DNA of 37,110 nt from Bacillota bacterium (GTDB lineage: Bacteria; Bacillota; Clostridia; Peptostreptococcales; Anaerovoracaceae). The stretch is taken from assembly GCA_017626845.1 (NCBI GenBank), contig JAGAHX010000051.1, forward strand, positions 1-37,110, in the 5' to 3' direction. Position numbers and translations under genes: made by a program. Below, one piece after another: positions 17,372 to 22,851 of this stretch. The notes under the pieces were generated by a model. That model had not been told where the DNA came from, made no database searches, and saw nothing but the letters and a program-made list of their open reading frames with translations. The stretch's first letter is position 1; each line of letters starts with the position of its first letter.

Positions 17372-18079
17372 CTACATGCAGGGCTTTTCGCAGTCGTCGT
17401 TCTTGCAGAGCAGTCTGGGGAAGATGCTCTTGCGGTCACCCCGCAGACCCACCTTGCCGTCCTGGATCATCACGATCTCGTCCGCGATGGACAGGATGCG
17501 CTCCTGGTGGGAGATGATGACAAGGGAATTATCTCTTCTGTCGCGGATGTTCTCGAACACCCGGACCAGATTGTTGAAGCTCCACAGGTCGATGCCGGCC
17601 TAAGGCTCGTCGAAGACGGCCAGGCGGCTGCGGCGCAGCAGCACGGTCGCGATCTCGATACGCTTGATCTCGCCGCCGGACAGGTGGGTGCCCACGCCGC
17701 GGTCGATGTATTCGCCCGCTTCCAGGCCGACTTCCCGCAGTACGTTTGCCAGTTCTTCTTCGCTTAACGTCTTGCCGGCAGCCATGTTCAGCATGTCGCG
17801 CACGGTGATGCCCTTAAAGCGCACGGGCTGCTGGAAGGCGTAGCCTACGCCGGCTTTGGCGCGCTCGGTGGGGTCAAGCGGCACCAGATCCAGACCGTCC
17901 AGCAGGATCTGCCCTTCGTCCGGTTTCTCGACGCCGGCGATCATCTTGGCCAGCGTCGTCTTGCCTCCCCCGTTGGGGCCGGTGAGGCAGATCAGCTTGC
18001 CGTCCGGGATCGTCAGGTTTATATCGTCCAGGATCTTCCGCCCCTGGGCGGAGAAGCTGAGATTCTTGATTTCCAACAT
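17372..18079 (-). pseudogene. sufC: SufC ATPase interrupted by an in-frame amber codon
   Basis: The frame codes for a 235-residue ABC ATPase of the SUF system with Walker A GPNGGGKTT (residues 34-42), signature LSGGEIKR and Walker B LAVFDEP. Directly after Walker B, codon 160 (17600-17602) is TAG. The frame then continues without a gap as AGIDLWSFNNL, exactly the family's D-loop, then the H-loop SHQE and a normal C-terminus. The family norm at this place is Glu (DEPEAGIDLWS), one base away (GAG to TAG). A truncated product would lack the D- and H-loops. The gene is otherwise intact and sits in an operon with sufB. Explanations are a sequencing or assembly error, a true nonsense mutation, or readthrough. 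Other genes here (LysR, cardiolipin synthase) end in TAG, so general recoding is unlikely. Confidence 0.9.
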
Positions 18080-18119
18080 GGTTTTGTTTTCTCCTTTAAT
18101 TTAGTGCACAGTTATAATT

Positions 18120-18128
18120 AGTATAACA
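18120..18128 (-). promoter_or_regulatory. Extended -10 promoter of sufCB
   Basis: Minus-strand TG-T-TATACT (extended -10) lies about 40 bases before the sufC start. No good -35 box is visible, which is common for extended -10 promoters. AAAGGAG lies 11 bases before the ATG. Confidence 0.45.
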
Positions 18129-18131
18129 TAA

Positions 18132-18158
18132 AACGGAAGGCTGTTGCCGCCTTCCGTT
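18132..18158 (-). terminator. Terminator of the zinc-export operon
   Basis: A perfect 10-bp stem (18132-18141 with 18149-18158) with a 7-nt loop is followed on the minus strand by TTTATG. It lies between the end of the P-type ATPase gene and the sufC promoter. Confidence 0.65.
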
Positions 18159-18186
18159 GATATTTTAGTAAGCAGGACCGACGTGG

Positions 18187-18237
18187 CCCTTCGACAGGCT
18201 CAGGGCCCGGAAAACGTTCCCTAAGTTTGTCGAAGGG
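18187..18237. repeat. 19-bp imperfect inverted repeat with the CTTCGACA motif
   Basis: Arm cccttcgacaggctcaggg (18187-18205) faces 18219-18237, with 16 of 19 bases matching in inverted orientation and a 13-base centre. The CTTCGACA...TGTCGAAG core resembles intergenic palindromes that recur in many bacterial genomes. It lies 10 bases after the ATPase stop codon and may help protect or end that transcript. Confidence 0.6.
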
Positions 18238-18247
18238 AACGCTGCTT

Positions 18248-20026
18248 CTATTCGATCCGCAGCGCCCGCATGGCGTTTAAGATCGCCAGCATGCAGACGC
18301 CCACGTCCGCGAAGATGGCCAGCCACATGTTGGCATAGCCGAAGGCGGCCAGGATGAGCACCAGCACCTTGATGCCGATGGAGAAACCGATGTTCTCGTA
18401 GATGATGCGCATGGTCTTGCGGGCAATCCGCACGGCCAGCGCCACATCGGAAGGCTTGTCGTTCATCAGCACGATGTCCGCCGCCTCCACGGCAGCCGCG
18501 CTTCCCATGGAACCCATGGCGATGCCCACATCCGCCCGGGAAAGGACCGGCGCGTCGTTGATGCCGTCGCCGGCGAAGGCCACTATTTTGCCTTCGCCCT
18601 TGGAGGCGATGAGTTCCTCGACCTTTGCCACCTTGTCCTGGGGCATCATCTCGGCGTAGTACGCATCCAGTCCCAGGTCGTTTGCCACGTGTTCCGCGAT
18701 CTCCTTCTTATCCCCGGTCAGCATCACCGTACGGGAAATGCCCAGAGATTTAAGAGCTGCGATGGCGCTCCTGGCGTCATCCTTCACAACGTCTGCCAAT
18801 ACGATGTGACCCGCATAGACCCCGTCGGCGGCGACGTGCACGATCGTTCCCGGCGTATCGCATTCGCGGCAAACGACGCCTTCCTGCTCCATCAGCCGGG
18901 CATTGCCGCAGGCCACGTGCTTACCGTCCACATTCGCGACGATACCTTTGCCTGAGTGTTCCTCGAGATCCTTTACCCGGTTCCTGTCGATCTCCTTTTG
19001 CGCGCGGGTCTGATAGGCTTGCGCCAGAGAATGGGAGATCGGGTGGTCGGAGTAACTTTCCGCAGCGGCAGCCAGATCCAGCAGTTCATCCTCTGTCACT
19101 TGCTCCGGATGGATCGCAACGACGGAGAACACGCCTTTCGTGAGCGTACCGGTCTTGTCGAAAACCATCGTATCCGCTTTCGCCAGCGCCTCCAGGTAGT
19201 TGCCGCCCTTGATGAGCACGCCCTTGGAGGAGGCTCCGCCGATGCCGGCGAAGAAGCTCAAAGGGACAGAGATGACCAGCGCACAGGGGCAGGACACCAC
19301 CAGGAAGATGAGGGCCCGGTGCACCCAGGTCGCCCAGTTACCTGTTGCCAGAGACGGGATGACCGCCAGCAGCAGCGCGCAGGCGCATACGATCGGCGTG
19401 TAGAAGCGGGCAAAGCGGGTGATGAACTGCTCGGCTTTTCCCTTGTTTTCCGCCGCTTCCTCCACCAGTTCCAGGATGCGGGTGGCGGTGGATTCGTCGC
19501 AGGACTTCGTCACCCTCACCTTCAGCAGACCGTTCAGGTTGATGGTGCCCGAATAGACTTCGTCGCCCTCTTCGACGGTGCGCGGCATGGATTCGCCGGT
19601 CAGCGCCGCCGTGTCGAGGCGCGATTCGCCTTCTTCGATGATGCCGTCCAACGGCACTCTCTCACCGGGCTTGATCGTGATCACCGTGCCGACTTCGACG
19701 TCTTCAGGGTCGGCCTGCTGCAGTTCGCCGTTCTCCCCTTCGATATTGGCGTAGTCGGGCCGGATGTCCATCAGGTCCGCGATGGAGCGGCGCGACTTTG
19801 CGACCGCCTTATCCTGGAAGTATTCGCCGATGCGGTACAGCACCATGACGGAGATGGCTTCCAGATACTCGCCCATGGCGAGAGCGCCGAAGGTCGCCAC
19901 CACCATCAGGAAATTCTCGTCGAACACCTGGCCGTTTTTTATGTTGCGAAAGGCCTTGCGCAGGATCTTATGGCCGACGGCCACGTAGACAACCAGCGCG
20001 ATAGCCAGTTTAAGATACGGATTCAT
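18248..20026 (-). CDS. zntA: Zinc/cadmium/lead-exporting P1B-type ATPase
   Basis: A 592-residue membrane pump. It has TGES (143-146), the membrane metal site CPC (246-248), the phosphorylated Asp290 in DKTGT, the HP dipeptide (SDHPI) and GDGINDAP (486-493). The last helices carry the IGIK lysine and FADVG aspartate typical of the PIB-2 (Zn/Cd/Pb) group. The usual N-terminal metal-binding domains are missing. Instead, a 73-residue HMA protein is encoded just upstream, so the metal-binding domain has been split off. It is the third gene of an ArsR-controlled operon. The transported ion is most likely zinc, from the sensor's ligand set. Confidence 0.93.
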   Translation of the reverse strand: MNPYLKLAIALVVYVAVGHKILRKAFRNIKNGQVFDENFLMVVATFGALAMGEYLEAISVMVLYRIGEYFQDKAVAKSRRSIADLMDIRPDYANIEGENGELQQADPEDVEVGTVITIKPGERVPLDGIIEEGESRLDTAALTGESMPRTVEEGDEVYSGTINLNGLLKVRVTKSCDESTATRILELVEEAAENKGKAEQFITRFARFYTPIVCACALLLAVIPSLATGNWATWVHRALIFLVVSCPCALVISVPLSFFAGIGGASSKGVLIKGGNYLEALAKADTMVFDKTGTLTKGVFSVVAIHPEQVTEDELLDLAAAAESYSDHPISHSLAQAYQTRAQKEIDRNRVKDLEEHSGKGIVANVDGKHVACGNARLMEQEGVVCRECDTPGTIVHVAADGVYAGHIVLADVVKDDARSAIAALKSLGISRTVMLTGDKKEIAEHVANDLGLDAYYAEMMPQDKVAKVEELIASKGEGKIVAFAGDGINDAPVLSRADVGIAMGSMGSAAAVEAADIVLMNDKPSDVALAVRIARKTMRIIYENIGFSIGIKVLVLILAAFGYANMWLAIFADVGVCMLAILNAMRALRIE

Positions 20027-20057
20027 AGCCTGCCTTGCAGGGCAAAGCGCCCCTCTC

Positions 20058-20279
20058 CTACTTCGTTACGATCTCCCAATCCGGTTCCAGTTTCTTTGCC
20101 AGGGCCTTTGCCGCCTCCAGCACTTCGTCGAACTTGTCGTCGGCTGCGGTCAGAGTCAGTTTTTCCGTCATAAAACTGACGGTCGCCTTTTCGACACCGG
20201 GCATCTTGTTGAGGTTGTCTTCCAGCTTGGCAGCGCAGTTCGCGCAGTCGATTCCCTTGACTTTAAAGGATTTTTTCAT
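20058..20279 (-). CDS. Small heavy-metal-associated (HMA) domain protein
   Basis: A 73-residue ferredoxin-like HMA domain with the metal motif GIDCANC (Cys12, Cys15). It is the size of free metallochaperones and is placed between the ArsR sensor gene and the export ATPase gene. The neighbouring ATPase lacks its own N-terminal HMA domain, so this protein probably delivers metal to it in trans. GGAGG lies eight bases before the start. Confidence 0.9.
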   Translation of the reverse strand: MKKSFKVKGIDCANCAAKLEDNLNKMPGVEKATVSFMTEKLTLTAADDKFDEVLEAAKALAKKLEPDWEIVTK

Positions 20280-20292
20280 GTTCGGGTCCTCC

Positions 20293-20601
20293 CTATTCCT
20301 TTACGTGATCCATGCCCATCTGCAGGATCGTGTGCACGTGATCGTCGGCGAGAAAATAGATCACCTGTTTGCCTTCCTTGCGGCAGCGGATGAGATCCAT
20401 CTGTTTGAGCCCGCGCAGCTGGTGACTGACAGCCGACTGCGTTGCGCCGGTCTTTTCGACCAGATCCGCCACGCAAAGCTCGCCCTCCATGAGCGCATAC
20501 AGCAGCTTGATGCGGGTCGTGTCGCTGAATGCCTTAAACAGGTCAGCCAGATCGTACAGATCCTCTTCGGTGATGATGCTTTTGTCTTTTTTCTTCGGCA
20601 T
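20293..20601 (-). CDS. ArsR/SmtB-family metal-sensing repressor
   Basis: A 102-residue winged-helix repressor. The C-terminal helix holds Asp86-x-His88-x10-His99-x2-Glu102, exactly the alpha-5 zinc site of SmtB/CzrA-type sensors. The DNA-recognition region also contains ELCVADL, where CadC-type sensors use the cysteine. The start at 20601 is chosen for GGAGGG five bases upstream; a longer version would run through the operator. It is the first gene of the operon it very likely represses, releasing the DNA when zinc binds. Confidence 0.92.
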   Translation of the reverse strand: MPKKKDKSIITEEDLYDLADLFKAFSDTTRIKLLYALMEGELCVADLVEKTGATQSAVSHQLRGLKQMDLIRCRKEGKQVIYFLADDHVHTILQMGMDHVKE

Positions 20602-20614
20602 GTTTTCCCTCCGA

Positions 20615-20683
20615 TGAACATATGAATATCTGTTCATATTTGCATTATATAAGACCCGGGTCGTTCTGTCAATGACCCGGGTC
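20615..20683 (-). promoter_or_regulatory. Promoter and operator of the zinc-export operon
   Basis: The minus strand carries TTGACA (20667-20672), a 17-base spacer and TATAAT (20644-20649), a full consensus promoter. Just downstream, at the expected start point, is a perfect palindrome ATATGAA-N6-TTCATAT (20620-20639), which fits ArsR/SmtB-family operators. Two exact copies of the 10-bp palindrome GACCCGGGTC (20653-20662 and 20674-20683), 21 bp apart centre to centre, bracket the -35 box. Their role is unknown. Confidence 0.8.
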
Positions 20684-20778
20684 AGAAAATCAATTTCTCG
20701 ATATGGCAGGGGTTCGAATCCAACCCCAGGGTCTGCATTGCAGTAGAAAAGAACACCCGCAAGGGGTGCTCCGCATAT
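20684..20778. other. Short spacer with hairpins behind the toxin gene
   Basis: No gene is seen. A 6-bp hairpin GGGGTT/AACCCC around 20709-20727 looks superficially like a tRNA T-arm but cannot form the 5-bp T-stem. At 20754-20768 a CACCC/GGGTG stem with a T-rich minus-strand tail may end the toxin-antitoxin transcript. Confidence 0.4.
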
Positions 20779-21057
20779 CTATTCGCTATATAGGTCCGAA
20801 TGTGTTCCTGTGCGGGAAGCTGTCAGGATAAGTTCTGATTCGCTGACGGCATAGATCAAAAGCCAGTCAGACTGGATATGACACTCCCGGAAACCGATAT
20901 AATTACCGATCAACGCATGGTCTCTATATTTTTGTTCGAGCGTTTTCTCCTGCAAAAGTTGATCGAGGACATCTTCCAGAAGCGAAAGATCATATCCTCG
21001 TTTCTTGATCCGCTTGTAGTCCTTACGAAACTTCGCCGTTGTAACAAGTTTCAGCAT
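20779..21057 (-). CDS. YafQ-family toxin (type II toxin-antitoxin)
   Basis: A 92-residue RelE/YafQ-fold mRNA interferase. It has the family's lysine-rich start (FRKDYKRIKKRGYD), the central DHALIGNY region and the C-terminal SRTGTHSDLYSE. The last histidine (His86) matches the catalytic histidine of YafQ. The toxin cuts mRNA at ribosomes unless held by its antitoxin. The start is two bases behind the antitoxin stop, as expected for a coupled operon. Confidence 0.92.
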   Translation of the reverse strand: MLKLVTTAKFRKDYKRIKKRGYDLSLLEDVLDQLLQEKTLEQKYRDHALIGNYIGFRECHIQSDWLLIYAVSESELILTASRTGTHSDLYSE

Positions 21058-21059
21058 GA

Positions 21060-21344
21060 CTATTCCTCGGCATCAAGTTCATCAAACAGTTCTTTTGCCG
21101 ATGAATAGCGACGGGCTTCACGCTTTCCGGACATGATCTCCCTTGCTTCGATCATAGCCAGTTCCGTTTCGCGATTGTACCTGGGAACTTCAACCGCAAA
21201 AGGAAGACCGCCGCGCAGTATGCACTGGCGAAGGAATATATTAACGGCACTGGACATGTCGAGTCCAAGATCTGCAAATAGCGCAGTTGCCTGCTCCTTT
21301 ACATTCTTTTCTATCCTGATTTGTGTCGGCATAGTTGCTGCCAT
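21060..21344 (-). CDS. RelB/DinJ-family antitoxin
   Basis: A 94-residue antitoxin. A ribbon-helix-helix DNA-binding N-terminus (TQIRIEKNVKEQA...DLGLDMSSAVNIFLRQ) is followed by a C-terminal tail that would wrap the YafQ toxin. The ATG at 21344 is preferred because GGAGG lies nine bases before it. It is encoded ahead of the toxin and would autoregulate the pair. Confidence 0.92.
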   Translation of the reverse strand: MAATMPTQIRIEKNVKEQATALFADLGLDMSSAVNIFLRQCILRGGLPFAVEVPRYNRETELAMIEAREIMSGKREARRYSSAKELFDELDAEE

Positions 21345-21369
21345 ATAAATCACCCTCCTTTTCATCCGA

Positions 21370-21398
21370 ATATTACTACATTCAGTATACATTGTCAA
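21370..21398 (-). promoter_or_regulatory. Promoter of the dinJ-yafQ pair
   Basis: On the minus strand, TTGACA (21393-21398), a 17-base spacer and TAATAT (21370-21375) lie directly upstream of the ribosome binding site of the antitoxin gene. Confidence 0.75.
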
Positions 21399-21431
21399 TC
21401 TAATTAAGCATCTTTCCGTGAACTTTAGAGA

Positions 21432-21501
21432 ATGACGCTTTTGTCTTTCTTCTTCGACATGTTTCCCCTCGACTGAGCATATGAATAAGAGTTCATTTTT
21501 T
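21432..21501. repeat. Decayed duplicate of the arsR 5' end and operator
   Basis: This stretch aligns with 20573-20640 at roughly 85% identity with one gap. The match covers the first codons of arsR, its start codon, the ribosome binding site and the ATATGAA/TTCAT operator palindrome. There is no arsR reading frame behind it. It is a remnant and not a gene. The toxin-antitoxin pair lies between the two copies. Confidence 0.7.
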
Positions 21502-21915
21502 CAACAATCCTGCTGCAGGCAATTCTGTTATACTAAATAACTATACACGAGAAGTTTTATACTTAAATAATCTCCTTATACAAGAATGCCCTAGCCCCCT
21601 AAAGTATGTGTTTTCTCAAAGCTATTTGATCATTTTTTGACCAAACACGCATAGCAAATAAAGAACCCTCGATCATCAAAGCCTTACAGCCTTGAATTTT
21701 CAAGGGTTTTGTATGGTGGACCTTAGGGGATCGTTCGAGCTTCGCCTCCGGCTCGCTCTCACGTGAACCCTGCAGGGGTCCGAATCCCCCAAACTCTTCA
21801 TCGACACGAAAACAAAGACCGGGATAAACTGATTACGCAGGGTTTTGCTTTTGGGTATGCCATCAAACCTTGAAATATGGCATAATGTAAGCAATAAACT
21901 ATCAATATTTGAATG
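21502..21915. other. Gene-free stretch holding the first tRNA-end repeat
   Basis: The AT-rich part 21502-21660 shows no coding frame. 21661-21829 is the first copy of a 169-bp repeat (listed separately). At 21855-21884 there is an 8-bp inverted repeat (TATGCCAT/ATGGCATA). No gene is visible apart from the PIN remnant that follows. Confidence 0.5.
21661..21829. repeat. 169-bp repeat, copy A, containing the tRNA-Ala 3' end
   Basis: It matches copy B (22419-22587) without gaps, with about 14 mismatches in 169 positions. Bases 21714-21731 (tggtggaccttaggggat) are identical to the 3' end of the intact tRNA-Ala gene at 22606-22623. It also carries a CTTGAATTTTCAAGG palindrome. The pattern fits an attachment-site-like duplication. 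Confidence 0.8.
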
Positions 21916-21987
21916 TTAAGGTTCAACGCTATGGCACAGGATAGCCGATACGAGGACATTCGTATCTATCACAGCATAATACTTCAT
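21916..21987 (-). pseudogene. Truncated PIN-domain toxin remnant
   Basis: A 23-codon frame starts nine bases after the antitoxin stop. It reads MKYYAVIDTNVLVSAIL, the classic first strand and helix of PIN-family toxins with the first catalytic Asp in IDTN. After about 20 residues the homology ends and a stop follows, so most of the roughly 130-residue toxin is gone. It is probably left over after deletion or recombination at the neighbouring repeats. Confidence 0.75.
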
Positions 21988-21996
21988 AGGCACCTG

Positions 21997-22278
21997 CTAC
22001 TTCCTCGCTTCTGCGATCTCTGCATTGATCTCATCGAGCGTCATATCGGAAATCCCACGTTCGGCCGCGATCCTGCTTGCTCTTTTCATTGCCGCGATGC
22101 CCGGATTCTCTGTTTCCGGCATCAATTTCATGCTGAACGGTACTCCCTGTTCTTGAACAAGGCGAGACATACACATCCTCAGATATGACGGAAGATTCAT
22201 TCCGAGTTTTTCACAGATCTGAATCGCTTCTATTTTTTCCGCTTCATCTGCACGGAATTGAACTAATGCACTTGCCAT
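21997..22278 (-). CDS. RelB/DinJ-like antitoxin, partner toxin truncated
   Basis: A 93-residue ribbon-helix-helix protein: SALVQFRADEAEKIEAIQIC then LGMNLPSYLRMCMSRLV, followed by an acidic tail with TLDEINAEIAEARK. The ATG at 22278 has GGAGG eight bases upstream and is preferred over a GTG three codons earlier. The gene directly downstream is the start of a PIN toxin that is cut short, so this antitoxin is now an orphan. The pair of RelB-like antitoxin and PIN toxin is a known combination. Confidence 0.85.
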   Translation of the reverse strand: MASALVQFRADEAEKIEAIQICEKLGMNLPSYLRMCMSRLVQEQGVPFSMKLMPETENPGIAAMKRASRIAAERGISDMTLDEINAEIAEARK

Positions 22279-22304
22279 ATTCAGCACCTCCTTCTTGTGG
22301 TTTC

Positions 22305-22333
22305 ATTATAGCAGAGTATGATTACTATTGCAA
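22305..22333 (-). promoter_or_regulatory. Promoter of the orphan antitoxin
   Basis: On the minus strand, TTGCAA (22328-22333), a 17-base spacer and TATAAT (22305-22310) lie just before the ribosome binding site. Confidence 0.75.
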
Positions 22334-22418
22334 TCATTTGATTACATTCGTTTTATTGTGCTTTTTACGAAAAAAGAAGAAAGGGGCAAAATCGGGGCAA
22401 TTCTGATTTAAGACAACA

Positions 22419-22587
22419 AAAAACCCTCGATCTTCAAAGCCATAAAGCCTTGAAATTTCAAGGGTTTTCAATGGTGGACCTTAGGGGATCGTTCAAGCTT
22501 CGCCTTCGGCTCGCTTTCACGTGAACCCTGCAGGGGTTCGAATTCCCCAAGCTCTTCATCGGCACGAAAACAAAGACCGGGATAAAC
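22419..22587. repeat. 169-bp repeat, copy B, containing the tRNA-Ala 3' end
   Basis: The second copy lies 758 bp from copy A and directly next to the intact tRNA gene. Bases 22472-22489 repeat the last 18 bases of tRNA-Ala. A perfect palindrome AAAACCCTTGAAATTTCAAGG (positions 22448-22469 region) is included. Between copies A and B lies the antitoxin with its broken PIN toxin. Confidence 0.8.
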
Positions 22588-22602
22588 CCGGTCTTCGTTT
22601 TC
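22564..22602 (-). terminator. Hairpin behind tRNA-Ala
   Basis: A stem of about 17 bp with one mismatch (CGAAAAC-AAGACCGGG against CCCGGTCTT-GTTTTCG) and a 5-base loop begins three bases after the tRNA CCA end on the minus strand. Only a short T-rich stretch is part of the stem. Confidence 0.6.
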
Positions 22603-22605
22603 GTA

Positions 22606-22681
22606 TGGTGGACCTTAGGGGATTCGAACCCCTGACCTCCACACTGCCAGTGTGGCGCGCTCCCAACTGCGCCAAAGGCCC
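22606..22681 (-). tRNA. tRNA-Ala (GGC anticodon)
   Basis: A 76-nt cloverleaf with encoded CCA. The acceptor stem GGGCCTT/AAGGTCC holds the G3:U70 wobble pair that identifies alanine tRNAs. The anticodon stem CCACA/TGTGG closes the loop CTGGCAG, with anticodon GGC. The T-arm is AGGGG-TTCGAAT-CCCCT. It is the target of the repeats on its 3' side. Confidence 0.97.
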
Positions 22682-22698
22682 TCGATGGGACATGAGTT

Positions 22699-22727
22699 AG
22701 TTTAGCATAAAGCTGCCCGGGACTCAA
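22699..22727 (-). promoter_or_regulatory. Promoter of tRNA-Ala
   Basis: On the minus strand, TTGAGT (22722-22727), a 17-base spacer and TAAACT (22699-22704) lie 17 bases before the first tRNA base. Confidence 0.6.
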
Positions 22728-22851
22728 GAAAAATTTTCAACTTTTTCGTGCTTTGTTGGACATTTGTTGGATTTGGCATGATATAAAGGGGACAATAAAA
22801 TGATTTCAGACCATAACCGCCGCCGTGGCGCCGCCGCAGAGAGGAGCAGAT

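Larger units (their letters stand above)
22334..22605. other. Gene-free stretch with repeat copy B and tRNA terminator
   Basis: No convincing gene is present. 22419-22587 is repeat copy B, and 22564-22602 is a long hairpin directly behind the tRNA gene. The part 22334-22418 is AT-rich and purine-rich and shows nothing else. Confidence 0.5.

Noticed and set aside
17600-17602. Pyrrolysine or selenocysteine at the sufC amber codon
   Set aside because: The residue here is normally Glu next to the D-loop, not a methylamine-methyltransferase-type site. No pyl genes or insertion element are seen in the window, and selenocysteine uses TGA. A base error or nonsense mutation is simpler.
20705-20730. 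A tRNA T-arm-like sequence (GGGGTTCGAATCC)
   Set aside because: The T-stem cannot form five pairs, no anticodon arm or acceptor lies around it, and a simple GGGGTT/AACCCC hairpin explains it better.
22334-22406. A lysine-rich reading frame ending KKKKGAKSGQF that could be the tail of an integrase
   Set aside because: Too short and of low complexity; no integrase motifs precede it.
21700-22727. Small minus-strand frames across both 169-bp repeats with similar C-termini
   Set aside because: The similarity comes from the DNA repeat itself; the frames cross the tRNA gene and have no start signals.
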